Assembly (NCBI GenBank): GCA_028281025.1
Contig: JANQKR010000043.1
Coordinates: 62,001-126,000, forward strand
Direction: 5' to 3'
DNA: 64,000 bases
DNA from: Croceivirga sp.
GTDB taxonomy: Bacteria; Bacteroidota; Bacteroidia; Flavobacteriales; Flavobacteriaceae
The notes under the pieces are model-generated. The model saw only the letters and a list, made by a program, of their open reading frames with translations. It did not search any database and was not told the origin of the DNA. Of this stretch, positions 8,326 through 17,826 are shown piece after piece (position 1 is the first letter of the stretch; every line of letters starts with the position of its first letter). Made by a program: the position numbers and the translations under genes.

Positions 8326-10376
8326 AAAAAATACTAATTATGGTTTTGATCATACTCTCTTGTTGCAAGCCTTCCAGAGAAGATTCACAAGGGGAGAATT
8401 TTTCCAAAAATGTGAATAAAGTGGCCGAACAGATTATTGATGACAGTGATGCCCTACCCTTCTTCACCAATAAGGCCAATCCATTAAAATCCAGTTTTCA
8501 AGCTTTCAAAACTGGTAGTGTACTCCCTAAAGGATGGATTTTGGAGATGATGCAGAATGACCTGGAAAAAGGAATCGTTGGTGCGTTGGATGAACTCTAT
8601 CCCGGAATTAAAGCGGATGATCTGTATTATACCGCACGCAGGGGGGGCATGGAAGATATTCCGGAAATGGGGGATTTGGAACTCACAGGTCAGGCCTGGG
8701 AAAAGTCGATCATGTGGTGGAATGCGGAAACCATAGGCAACTGGTGGGATGGTTTTGTCAGGCATGCTTTTTTGACCCAAAATCCCAGGGCAATTGCGCA
8801 GTCCCATACCATTATTGCAAACCTACTGGAATCCCAGGATCAGGATGGTTACATCGGAATCTACAAACCCAATCTTCGTTATCGGCACGAAGGCTCCAAT
8901 GGGGAGCTGTGGGCCCAAACTACGGCTTTCAGAACCTTATTGGCCTATTATGAATTTACGGATTCCAAGGAAGTATTGCATGCGGTGGAACGCGCTATGG
9001 GTCTCACCATGGAAAAATATGGTGAAAATGGTAGGAATCCTTTTTATCTGAAAAATGCTTTTGGCGGTGTCACCCACGGTCTCATGTTGACCGATGTCTG
9101 TGAAACGCTTTACCGTATTACCGGCAATGAAAAATACCAGGAGTATGCCACTTATTTGTACCAGGCATTTTCCACCTATGGGATCAACCGGTCGTTCAAT
9201 GATCTGCGGTACCCTTATTTAATTGAACAGGATTCCCTATTTCAAGGGCATGCCGTACATACTTATGAACATATTCGTTCCATGGCCAATGCTTACTACA
9301 ATACAGGTTACCCGGAATTGAAAAGGGCCTACGAAAATATGCTCTCCAAATTGGAGTCCTGTATTTTGCCGAGTGGTGCCGGTCACGGTGATGAGTGGAT
9401 TTTAAAATTGGAAGCCGATCCCAATGAAACGGCTGCCGAGTACTGCGGCATGCTTGAGTTGAGAAATTCCTATGGCAGTCTACTACAAAAAACGGGAAGT
9501 ACGGAATTTGCGGATGCAGCGGAGCAGTTGACCTATAATGCCATGTTGGGTGCCAGAAACCGGGATGGAACTGCCATTACCTATTCCAAACACGACAACT
9601 GCCATGCCCTGGACGGTAAACATCACCAAGGAGATGCCTCCACGAATGAACCCCGATATAAGTATTCCCCAACGCATTCGGAACCCGCCGTTTGTTGCGT
9701 GCCAAATTATGGGAGAAACCTCCCCTATTTCCTGCATCAAATGTATATGAAGGCGGATGATGGCATCGCCGTTCTTATGTATGGGCCATCCGAGTTGACA
9801 ACAGAGCTGGAGAACACTGCCATTTCCGTGGAACAGCTAACCGACTATCCCTGGACAAATGCAGTGACTTTTAAAATAAGGACGGCAAAGCCCATACGAT
9901 TCACATTAAAACTACGAAAACCGGAATGGAGTGCATCCGTGGATTTTCCATCAGATATGGAATCCGTTACGCTTCATGGTGACTATTATACCATGACCAA
10001 AACATGGCAGGGCGAAGAAACATTTACCATTGGGTTCATCAATCCGATCAAACGAAAAAAAGCCAACAATGGGGATGTGTATCTACAGCAAGGTCCTTTG
10101 GTATTTGCCTACACAATTCCACATACGGAACAGGTCATCAAAACCTATGGCGATTCCCCTTTCAAAGATTACCATTGTCTCCCTAAAAATGAGGCCCATA
10201 AGAATTTGGTCATCCCAACGGATTTTGATTTTCAACGTACTGAAAATAATGGCCCGGTAATGGAGGGACAGCTTTTTGATGCATCAAAACAAAGAGAAGT
10301 GCCCGTAAAACTGGTGCCAATGGGCAAAACTGTTTTAAGGCGCGTCACCTTCCCTGAAAAAAGAACATCGAAATGA
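8322..10376 (+). CDS. GH127-family glycosidase lipoprotein (beta-L-arabinofuranosidase type)
   Basis: The 684-residue protein starts with a lipoprotein signal (lipobox ILSC, Cys14) and then shows the GH127/DUF1680 alpha-toroid domain. The Zn-cysteine site of this family is recognisable: EYC (373-375) and the CC pair (458-459) in AVCCVPNYGRN, where the first Cys is the nucleophile in characterised enzymes. Known members remove beta-L-arabinofuranose; specificity in this subgroup may differ. It overlaps both operon neighbours by 4 bp. Expected location is the periplasm or outer membrane, lipid-anchored. Confidence 0.88.
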   Translation: MKKILIMVLIILSCCKPSREDSQGENFSKNVNKVAEQIIDDSDALPFFTNKANPLKSSFQAFKTGSVLPKGWILEMMQNDLEKGIVGALDELYPGIKADDLYYTARRGGMEDIPEMGDLELTGQAWEKSIMWWNAETIGNWWDGFVRHAFLTQNPRAIAQSHTIIANLLESQDQDGYIGIYKPNLRYRHEGSNGELWAQTTAFRTLLAYYEFTDSKEVLHAVERAMGLTMEKYGENGRNPFYLKNAFGGVTHGLMLTDVCETLYRITGNEKYQEYATYLYQAFSTYGINRSFNDLRYPYLIEQDSLFQGHAVHTYEHIRSMANAYYNTGYPELKRAYENMLSKLESCILPSGAGHGDEWILKLEADPNETAAEYCGMLELRNSYGSLLQKTGSTEFADAAEQLTYNAMLGARNRDGTAITYSKHDNCHALDGKHHQGDASTNEPRYKYSPTHSEPAVCCVPNYGRNLPYFLHQMYMKADDGIAVLMYGPSELTTELENTAISVEQLTDYPWTNAVTFKIRTAKPIRFTLKLRKPEWSASVDFPSDMESVTLHGDYYTMTKTWQGEETFTIGFINPIKRKKANNGDVYLQQGPLVFAYTIPHTEQVIKTYGDSPFKDYHCLPKNEAHKNLVIPTDFDFQRTENNGPVMEGQLFDASKQREVPVKLVPMGKTVLRRVTFPEKRTSK

Positions 10377-12040
10377 GAACGATTACAACATACCTTTGTG
10401 TTTCCATAGTGTTGGGAACGATTTTTTCCTGCGAAACACAAAAAAAGCAGGAAGCAACCAAAACCATGGCAACGTCCACTATTCCACAAGAACCCATCAA
10501 TTGGAACAATGAAGTTATTTACCATGTCATGCAACGCAGTTTTTATGATAGCGATGGTGACCTACATGGCGATCTCAATGGGTTTATTGAAAAACTGGAC
10601 TATCTTAAGGAACTTGGTGTGACCACCATTTTGTTCACCCCTTTATACGAATCCGGTTTTTACCACAACTATTTCCCGACGAATTACGAAAATATTGACC
10701 AGGAGTACGGGACCAAACAAGACTATCTGAATTTTGTGGAGGCCGTACATCAAAAGGGGCTTAAATTCCTTATGGACATGGAAACCCAGTATGCGCAAAG
10801 TGGACATATTTGGTTTGATGATTCCTATCAAAATCCAGACTCGGAATATTCTGACTTCATTTATTATTCAGATTCCCTGAATCAATTTCCGGAGCAAATT
10901 TTTAGGCCCTCCAAATCACCCTTGTATGAGTTCACGGCCTGGCCTGGCCATAAACACAATATCGTTTTTCTCGATTTGAACCATCCCCGTGTGAAACAGT
11001 GGATGATCGATTTCTACAGCTATTGGGTAGACCCCAATAAAGATGGGGATTTCAGTGATGGGGTTGATGGTTTTAGAATTGACCATATTATGGACGATCT
11101 GGATTACAAGGGGATTTTCACCAATATGTACCAGGATTTTTGGCAACCCATTTTTAAGGCCAGCAAGGACATCAATCCTGCTGTTTTTATCTTGGGGGAA
11201 CAGTCCAATTGGAACGAGTACGGTGACGAAATGATCGTAAAAAGTGGTGCTGATGCTGCTTTTGGTTTTCCGCTTCGGTTCGCCATTGCCGGAGAGGAAG
11301 GCACACATGATATGTATATTGACCCATCATCCAATGGAGTCGCTATGGAACCCAATCGAATCCATAAGGTGGTTTTGGAAAGTCTCAACAGATTCAGCGA
11401 TAGCACTTTCTCGGTGAATTTTTTGGAAAATCATGATACGACACGGTGGGCAACGGTGGTACAGGGCAACGAAAACCAAAAACGAAATGCCGCTATTTTG
11501 AACCTGCTTTTACCTGGAATTCCCTCTATTTATTATGGTCAGGAATTGGGGGTAGTAGGTCAAACCCACGAGTGGGGAAGTGATGCCAACCATATTCCCG
11601 TCCGGGAGGCCTTTCCATGGACCGCCAATGTCGAGGACCCAGGAAATGCGTTATGGTATAAGGACAGTGGCCCCTTTTGGGATATTTCCTTTTGGAAATC
11701 GGATTTAATTGATCAATTGAGTCTAGAGCATCAAAAGAAAGATTCAAATTCCCTATGGTGGCATTATCAGAAGCTCATTGCCCTAAGAAAGGACCACGCT
11801 AGTTTTCGGTTAGGCGATTATGTGCCCCTCTTTGAAAATGGGGAAGGGATTATGGCTTTTCAACGAACATATAAAAATGAAAGGACGATCGTGTTGATCA
11901 ATATCAGTAATGAACTACAGGAGGTCCCAATGGACACCGAGGGTAACACAACATTATATGCAAAGGGAGCCAAGCCTTCCAACACAACAATAGGATTGGC
12001 CCCTTTTGGCTATTATATTGCATTGAACAAAACCAATTGA
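10373..12040 (+). CDS. GH13 alpha-amylase-family lipoprotein
   Basis: The 555-residue protein has a lipobox IFSC (Cys20) and a GH13 barrel. Nucleophile D237 lies in GFRID, acid/base E276 in ILGEQ and the region IV pair H354-D355 in LENHDTTR. Region I is unusual: DMETQY (135-140) replaces the common DxxxNH. A C-terminal beta domain follows (about 470-555). GH13 enzymes act on alpha-glucosidic bonds such as maltose, trehalose or sucrose types. It is the last gene of the operon, overlapping the GH127 gene by 4 bp. The precise subfamily is not assigned. Confidence 0.88.
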   Translation: MRTITTYLCVSIVLGTIFSCETQKKQEATKTMATSTIPQEPINWNNEVIYHVMQRSFYDSDGDLHGDLNGFIEKLDYLKELGVTTILFTPLYESGFYHNYFPTNYENIDQEYGTKQDYLNFVEAVHQKGLKFLMDMETQYAQSGHIWFDDSYQNPDSEYSDFIYYSDSLNQFPEQIFRPSKSPLYEFTAWPGHKHNIVFLDLNHPRVKQWMIDFYSYWVDPNKDGDFSDGVDGFRIDHIMDDLDYKGIFTNMYQDFWQPIFKASKDINPAVFILGEQSNWNEYGDEMIVKSGADAAFGFPLRFAIAGEEGTHDMYIDPSSNGVAMEPNRIHKVVLESLNRFSDSTFSVNFLENHDTTRWATVVQGNENQKRNAAILNLLLPGIPSIYYGQELGVVGQTHEWGSDANHIPVREAFPWTANVEDPGNALWYKDSGPFWDISFWKSDLIDQLSLEHQKKDSNSLWWHYQKLIALRKDHASFRLGDYVPLFENGEGIMAFQRTYKNERTIVLINISNELQEVPMDTEGNTTLYAKGAKPSNTTIGLAPFGYYIALNKTN

Positions 12041-12276
12041 TCCCAAACCCAGTGAATAACTGGACTACATTGCTTCTTTGTTTAACGGCAATTCGGACAA
12101 TTCCTTTCATTTTGTGGGGCGTTAAAAAACTGATAAAGGATATCGTTATCATTCAGCAATCCCTAACTTTAAACGGTTTCACTTCGTAATTGGAAAATCG
12201 TGAAGGTTTTTGGAAGTAGGGACCATGACGGAGACCGTTGCAGCACCGTTGCAATGGCATTCATTTAAACCACATT

Positions 12277-12729
12277 ATGAAACAATCCCCAGTTTTTGCT
12301 TTGTCCCTTTTTTTCCTGTTGTCCTGTTATGTCAAGGGACAAACCGCTAAGGACAGCCTGGAGATAAAGCAGGTGGCATTGGATTATATCGAATCCCAAC
12401 ATCTGGCAAAACCGGAACAGTTTGAGCGCTCGGCCCACCCAAGAATGGTCAAAAGGACCTTTTGGACGGACAAAAAAACAGGAAAGGAATATTTGCGGGA
12501 AACTTTTACCGATGCCATGGTCCTACTTGCCGAGACCTATAACCAAGACGGCGATGGATTCCCGGAAAATCCCAAAAAAGAGGTCATTATCCTGGATATT
12601 TATGATAAAACGGCTTCCGTTAAGCTCATAGCAGATGAATGGATCGATTATATGCACATCGTAAAACTGAACGGAAAGTGGCAATTGGTAAATGTGCTTT
12701 GGCAGTTCAATGATTCCGAATCCCATTAA
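12277..12729 (+). CDS. Secreted NTF2-like (lumazine-binding-like) protein
   Basis: The 150-residue protein has a signal peptide (about 1-21, ending YVKGQ) and one NTF2-like domain with the usual C-terminal segment KLNGKWQLVNVLWQ. Such proteins are common in flavobacteria and mostly uncharacterised; some bind small ligands. An upstream -7-like box TAACTTTA (12164-12171) and a shared leader motif (12207-12227) precede it. ATG 12277 is used because it opens the signal peptide. Related genes are at 27130 and 57941. Confidence 0.75.
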   Translation: MKQSPVFALSLFFLLSCYVKGQTAKDSLEIKQVALDYIESQHLAKPEQFERSAHPRMVKRTFWTDKKTGKEYLRETFTDAMVLLAETYNQDGDGFPENPKKEVIILDIYDKTASVKLIADEWIDYMHIVKLNGKWQLVNVLWQFNDSESH

Positions 12730-13028
12730 AACTTGAGGGCGAAAAGCCTAATACAGAATACCGTAGGATGAATTTTAGGGGGCTTTCAAGGCTTCATCAA
12801 AGTGTTGGGAAAAGGATTAAATGGTTTACAACACATTGATCTACAGCAAGTAATGTTCTATTTAGCACTTTATCCAACTTACAAAACAGGTCCGTTGGAA
12901 GTGCCAAAAGTGATATCTATCGCCAAGCCCCTCAATTGGATAACAAGGAAAATAGGTTACCGCGAATAAGATGAAAGAGGGCGGCTGTCATAGTTTACAA
13001 ATGGAAATGCTAACCTTAAAAGAATGGA
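12730..13028. other. Gene-free spacer, about 300 bp
   Basis: No open frame of credible length, hairpin terminator or RNA motif is apparent. It separates the NTF2-like gene from the nucleotidyltransferase-like gene. Confidence 0.5.
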
Positions 13029-13826
13029 ATGTACCCAGCACTAAAACCGCATCATAAAGAAGCCATAGAAAACCTTGTTAGGGAATACCGGAATGACCAA
13101 AGGTTCCATGCCATCATTATTGGGGGTTCAGTGGCAAAACAATGTGCAAGGGACGATTCGGACGTTGATTTTATGATCATCGCCACTGAAGAGGAATTCA
13201 ATATGCGGAAATCCAAAGGGGATCTCTTCATTAACCGAACCGATCTCTGCAATTACCCAGGTGGATTTGTTGATGGGAAAATTATAGACCTTCACTACCT
13301 CAACCAGGTGGCAGAAAAAGGAAATGAACCGTCCAGGGCAGCCTTTGACGGCGCTTTTATAGCCTATTCAAGGATAAAGGACCTTGGGCAAATTTTAAAT
13401 AGAATACCCGTTTACCCCGAAAAAGAAAGGAATGAGCGCCTAAAATCCTTTTATTGTATGGCATTCATACAAAACTGGTTAATGGGAGAAGCAGAGCGCC
13501 ATGGAACCCTATACACGAAGTCAAGGGCTGCGTCCCAACTTTCATTGTATGCGGGTAGACTGATCTTGGCCCATAACCGTATTCTTTTCCCCTATCATAA
13601 ATGGTTTGTTCATTATTTGGAAAAGTGTGGGGACAAGCCTTCCGATTTTATTGAAAACATGAGCCACCTTCTAAAGGAACCAACATCCAAAAATGCAGGT
13701 ATTTTATTCCAAAGTATTAGGGATTTTAGGGATTGGGGGATAAGTGATCATGAGGCTTATATGTGGTTTATGACCAAAGTGGAATGGAGTTGGATGCATG
13801 GCACTACTTCCCTGGAGGACCTATGA
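13029..13826 (+). CDS. Nucleotidyltransferase-fold protein
   Basis: The 265-residue protein carries the pol-beta-type nucleotidyltransferase signature: GGS at 32-34 and D45-x-D47 in DDSDVDFMI. A third acidic residue is plausible in KIIDLHY. The C-terminal two thirds is helical and could form a substrate-binding domain. The fold is used for nucleotide transfer to antibiotics, proteins or RNA; this subgroup is unassigned. It is not next to a HEPN partner, so a MNT/HEPN toxin-antitoxin pair is not supported. A DinB gene follows after 58 bp. Confidence 0.75.
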   Translation: MYPALKPHHKEAIENLVREYRNDQRFHAIIIGGSVAKQCARDDSDVDFMIIATEEEFNMRKSKGDLFINRTDLCNYPGGFVDGKIIDLHYLNQVAEKGNEPSRAAFDGAFIAYSRIKDLGQILNRIPVYPEKERNERLKSFYCMAFIQNWLMGEAERHGTLYTKSRAASQLSLYAGRLILAHNRILFPYHKWFVHYLEKCGDKPSDFIENMSHLLKEPTSKNAGILFQSIRDFRDWGISDHEAYMWFMTKVEWSWMHGTTSLEDL

Positions 13827-13884
13827 AATCATTTCCAAAGATATAGTACGGTATTGCCATACCCGGTTCTTAAAACAAAAAAAT

Positions 13885-14409
13885 ATGCAGTTTAATTTAA
13901 ATAGATCAATCGAGGTGTTGGAAAAAACACCTGCCATTTTAGAGTCTTATCTAGTGGGCCTGTCGGACGATTGGCTGAGAAAGAATGAAGGGGAAGCTAC
14001 ATGGAGTCCTTATACTATTGTAGGGCATTTGATCTTTGGTGAGAAAACCGATTGGATGGTACGGATCAAAATAATCCTCGGTACTTCCAAAAACAAATTG
14101 TTTGAACCTTTTGATAGGTTTGCACAGCAAAGGGAGGACCAAAGCAGGCCTATTAAAGATTTGCTCCTTGATTTCAGGGAATTGAGAAGTAAAAATTTGG
14201 ACGAGCTCAAATCTTTGAAAATCACCCAAAACGAATTGAAGCACACTGGAATCCATCCCGAGTTTGGAGCGGTAACCCTGGAACAACTTATTGCCGCTTG
14301 GACCGTTCATGACTTAGGTCATATTGGGCAAATCAGCAGGGTCATGGCCAAGCAATACACCAAAGAAGTGGGACCGTGGATAGCTTATCTGGGAATTTTA
14401 AAAAAATAG
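13885..14409 (+). CDS. DinB/YfiT-family putative metalloenzyme
   Basis: The 174-residue protein is a four-helix DinB-like protein with the triad of histidines expected to hold a metal: one in VGHLIFGEK and two in VHDLGHIGQ near the C-terminus. Relatives include thiol-dependent transferases, but most are uncharacterised. The frame is open from 13798, overlapping the upstream gene, but the family start fits ATG 13885. It may be co-transcribed with the nucleotidyltransferase-like gene. Another DinB gene is at 41288. Confidence 0.82.
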   Translation: MQFNLNRSIEVLEKTPAILESYLVGLSDDWLRKNEGEATWSPYTIVGHLIFGEKTDWMVRIKIILGTSKNKLFEPFDRFAQQREDQSRPIKDLLLDFRELRSKNLDELKSLKITQNELKHTGIHPEFGAVTLEQLIAAWTVHDLGHIGQISRVMAKQYTKEVGPWIAYLGILKK

Positions 14410-14805
14410 TATGCCGCTAAAGACGAACCAACACCACCTTCAATTACCAAGAGCATAAGGGCCATTGTAACGCAAAATGGGGAAATCCCAAAGAAGGAAT
14501 ATCGAATAACCCCTATTCGGATACCCAAGGTCCACAAGTGAAAGAGAATTGCTGTAGAGAATGGAAAAATGAACTAAAAAATCCCAAAAACGGTTATAAT
14601 TCACCTAGTTTTCAGTGGATTGTACCGCAATACTCTGGCAAAACAAGGCTGGATTCCCTAAGTCAAACGAGCTATTGAAAGCGATAAATCATCGGTAAAA
14701 TACACGTTCAAACCGATAAACAACAAAACCTATGAATTTTTCATAGGGGATTCCAAGAAAGCTTTGTGGAAATTTGTAAGAGTTAAACGTCCAAAATCTT
14801 ACAAT
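14410..14805. other. Gene-free region with a hairpin upstream of the PD40 gene
   Basis: About 400 bp without a convincing gene. A perfect hairpin CCTATGAA-TTT-TTCATAGG lies at 14729-14747, about 60 bp before the PD40 gene; no T tract follows, so it may be a leader structure rather than a terminator. A frame open from 14421 to 14678 (85 codons) has no ATG and no recognisable family and may be a gene remnant or chance. Confidence 0.45.
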
Positions 14806-16005
14806 ATGATACGCACGGCTACAATTTTTATGATAGGGGCATTTTTGCTACATGTTGGGGCTACAAAAGTTGTGGCCCAAGGCGATGCCCATCCACGACC
14901 TATTTTTGGGGATGAAGAAGCTACCCAACGAATTGATGATTATTTAAATCTGCTCAACCAGGGCTACTCGGAAATTGAAATATTTCAAGATTTGGGCAAT
15001 GCCAATTTATTGAGTGAAAACTATGATTCCGCATCGTTTTGGTACGAGCGTTTATTGGAAAATACACCAGACCCCGACCAAAGGGAACGGTTTCAGGAGC
15101 GTTATGCCTATGCGAGTCAGAAGGCCCTTGGAAAATTAAAAAACGAACAAAGGGACTGGACCAATACCGTAATGAATGATTACAGGTCCATAAGTCCATC
15201 CCAGCAACTAAAAAATGCTTCTGCGGTAGTCGTTTCCGGGAAAAACAGCCTACGGAATACCAAAGCGGAATCCCTGGAACATATGAAGGAGCAGTACACC
15301 CCAAAACTCACCATAACGGCAGATGGAAAAATGGCGTTCTTTAGCAAGGCCATTGCCCAAAAACCGGAGACCGGTATATTCTCCAAAAAGGAAATCGTTT
15401 ATGAAATCTATCGTGCAGAGAATATCAATGGGGAATGGAAGAACATCAAGAAGGTTCAGGTATGTCCAAAGCACTATTCCGCCAAGCATCCTACGGTTTC
15501 TTCCGATGGTACACGACTGTTCTTTGCATCCAATATGCCCGGCACTTTTGGGAAGTATGATATCTATGTTTCCACCATCAATACGGATGGTAGCTTGGGA
15601 CAGCCCAAAAACCTCGGGTCCAAGGTCAATACCAGAAAGGATGATATGTATCCAAGTTTATTGAACGGTTCCACCTTGGTATTTGCATCCAACGGTAGGA
15701 AAGGGCAAGGTGGGTTTGACCTCTATGCAGTAACCGTGGAAGGCAATCGACTGGGTAAATCCAAAAACTTGGGCAATCGTATCAATAGCCGGTATGATGA
15801 TTATGCCCTTACCTTCTCACCTTCCAAGGGAATGGGGTTTGTATTGTCCAATCGTGGTGACCAGCGCACCGTTGGCCAATATTCCATTGCTCCACGGGAA
15901 GAAGGTTTACTATCCAATGTGGAAAAGGACGATCAGAAACTCTGGAAGGCCTTACATGATGGAAAACAAACGGAATATTCCTCCACAGTTTTTGAGGACG
16001 AGTAA
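14806..16005 (+). CDS. Secreted PD40 beta-propeller protein of the T9SS-associated type
   Basis: The 399-residue protein has a signal peptide (about 1-25, ending KVVAQ), a TPR-like helical segment (about 45-110) and WD40-like PD40 repeats (about 165-370) recognisable by motifs such as PTVSSDGTRLFFASNMPG and FGKYDIYVS. In many flavobacterial PorP/SprF loci the PD40 partner ends in an OmpA peptidoglycan-binding domain; none is present here. It is followed 74 bp later by a PorP/SprF gene and is probably its partner in the outer membrane/periplasm. ATG 14806 is chosen because it opens the signal peptide. Confidence 0.8.
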   Translation: MIRTATIFMIGAFLLHVGATKVVAQGDAHPRPIFGDEEATQRIDDYLNLLNQGYSEIEIFQDLGNANLLSENYDSASFWYERLLENTPDPDQRERFQERYAYASQKALGKLKNEQRDWTNTVMNDYRSISPSQQLKNASAVVVSGKNSLRNTKAESLEHMKEQYTPKLTITADGKMAFFSKAIAQKPETGIFSKKEIVYEIYRAENINGEWKNIKKVQVCPKHYSAKHPTVSSDGTRLFFASNMPGTFGKYDIYVSTINTDGSLGQPKNLGSKVNTRKDDMYPSLLNGSTLVFASNGRKGQGGFDLYAVTVEGNRLGKSKNLGNRINSRYDDYALTFSPSKGMGFVLSNRGDQRTVGQYSIAPREEGLLSNVEKDDQKLWKALHDGKQTEYSSTVFEDE

Positions 16006-16079
16006 AAAATCCCCTAACGATCTCTATAAAAGGAAAACCCCTTTGTTGACCCACACAGTTTCACTTTAACCCCGAAAAG

Positions 16080-17738
16080 ATGGACTATTTAAAAAAACAT
16101 TTCAACACCATAGCGGCCCCACTGTTTTTGGGCATCCTATTGACCCATTCCATCGTGGTGGCACAGGAACAGCAAGTACCCCAAAATACAAGGGATCCAT
16201 TTCATAATCAATTGTTCTTTAACCGATTCCTCATCAATCCTACCTTCTCATTGGTACGGGAGAATAAATCCTATTTAAACGTACTTTTAAGAAATCAATA
16301 TGCAGGCTTTGAGGATAACAACCAAAATTATTTTTTGGGATTCAGCAACAAATTGGATGAGAATACCGCACTGGGACTGGGTATTTATGGGCAATGGTCC
16401 GGTGTTATTCAAGAATTTGGATTTCATGCCAATTACGCCACGGCCGTAAAATTAGGAGAAAAAAGTGCCTTAAGTTTTGGTGCCAATGTGAACTACAGGA
16501 GCCAGGGTTTGGATAGAAACCGTATCGTGGTGAATGAAGAGGATCCCATGTTGAACGAGGTGGAAAAAATCAATTCCCTGTCCATTGAACCTGGTCTTAC
16601 CTTATCCCTGGGGAAGTGGGATTTTGGGATGTACTTTACGGATCTGGTCCGATATAACCAAACCAATGAGGAGCTTGCCACCAATTTTGGACTGGATTAT
16701 TTAAGACCTCAGCTCCAATATACCCATACCTTTAAAAGGGGCACGGGGCTATTTGAAGATGCCAGACTTATTCCTTTGGTCCAGGCGGGTAGGGATATCA
16801 ACCAAGAATGGTCCATGACAGGTTCTTTATTGATGGATGTTCCAAAAATGGGTTGGTTACAAGCGAGCTATGACCAACGCTATGGACTTTCCTCCGGCCT
16901 GGGATTTAATTTGAACAAAAGACTGTCCTTAGGCTACCTGATGGAAAAAAGCCTTACCGAGCAAGGCGAAAACCTGGGATGGAACCATGAACTTTCCCTG
17001 GCCTATACCATGAACGATGAACTTCGTGGAACTGGAATCAACGTACAATTGGCTTCCAATGAAGACGATGAATTTGTTGATGAAATTGTACGGAATTACG
17101 AAGAACAATTGAACGATCTAAAACAAAAGATGGATGCCACCCCGGCCACCACTTTTGATGAAGCAAGCTTGGCCTACCAAAATCGAATGTTGATCGATGA
17201 ACTGATCTTAAGACAGGACTCCATAGAAGAATTAAGGAATCAGATGTTTGAAAAACGGTTCGAAAGTATGGTGCGTTTGCTACGAAGGGAAATACGACAA
17301 AATGGTACCAGACCCGAATCCAGATCAAGGGGAAGGTTCCATAGTGCACAAACGGGTGTTGCCAGCACGGACAATACTGTTCGACCCAAAAACAGGGAAG
17401 AACGATTTGAAGAATTTAACGAAATCCCCATAAAAGCTAAAAATCGGTCAGATGCTATCGGGGTTAATTCAGGTTTCTATTTAATTGCCAATGTATTTAA
17501 AAACAAATCCAATGTAAGATCATTTATGAAGGATTTGTCCAATAAGGGGTTGGAGGCAAGGCAATTTTACAACAAGGAAAACGGGTTACATTATGTCTAT
17601 CTGGCCGATTTTAATTCCAAGGACGATGCGGATGTTGCCATTATTTCGGATTTGGACGGAGCTTACAAAGACGATAAATGGATCATGGAGGTCTACAACA
17701 CTACACAGACGGCCGATATCGGTTTTGAAATGGAATAA
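16080..17738 (+). CDS. PorP/SprF-type T9SS membrane protein with SPOR-like C-terminus
   Basis: The 552-residue protein has a signal peptide (about 1-29), then a PorP/SprF-like outer-membrane beta-barrel (about 35-330) with the family-like opening FNRFLINPTF and RNQYAGF. After it come a predicted coiled coil (about 340-410), a low-complexity Arg/Ser linker and a SPOR-like domain (about 465-545, starting SGFYLIANVF). Ordinary PorP/SprF proteins are roughly 300-340 residues, so the tail is an addition. SPOR domains bind denuded peptidoglycan, suggesting the barrel is tethered to the cell wall. It probably forms a two-gene unit with the PD40 gene. Confidence 0.82.
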   Translation: MDYLKKHFNTIAAPLFLGILLTHSIVVAQEQQVPQNTRDPFHNQLFFNRFLINPTFSLVRENKSYLNVLLRNQYAGFEDNNQNYFLGFSNKLDENTALGLGIYGQWSGVIQEFGFHANYATAVKLGEKSALSFGANVNYRSQGLDRNRIVVNEEDPMLNEVEKINSLSIEPGLTLSLGKWDFGMYFTDLVRYNQTNEELATNFGLDYLRPQLQYTHTFKRGTGLFEDARLIPLVQAGRDINQEWSMTGSLLMDVPKMGWLQASYDQRYGLSSGLGFNLNKRLSLGYLMEKSLTEQGENLGWNHELSLAYTMNDELRGTGINVQLASNEDDEFVDEIVRNYEEQLNDLKQKMDATPATTFDEASLAYQNRMLIDELILRQDSIEELRNQMFEKRFESMVRLLRREIRQNGTRPESRSRGRFHSAQTGVASTDNTVRPKNREERFEEFNEIPIKAKNRSDAIGVNSGFYLIANVFKNKSNVRSFMKDLSNKGLEARQFYNKENGLHYVYLADFNSKDDADVAIISDLDGAYKDDKWIMEVYNTTQTADIGFEME

Positions 17739-17789
17739 CCCATATACACTTCATTAACTCAAACCTATACCCTAGGTAAAATGCGAATT

Positions 17790-17826
17790 AGCCATTGTCC
17801 GGTCTCGTGCTGGGCGATGGCTTTTT
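17790..17826 (+). terminator. Terminator after the PorP/SprF gene
   Basis: AGCCATTGTCC (17790-17800) pairs with GGGCGATGGCT (17812-17822), allowing G-U pairs, and is followed by a T run. It ends the PD40-PorP unit. Confidence 0.75.

Noticed and set aside
13029-14409. Nucleotidyltransferase/HEPN or other toxin-antitoxin pair
   Set aside because: The neighbour of the nucleotidyltransferase-like gene is a DinB protein, not HEPN, and both are larger than typical pair members.
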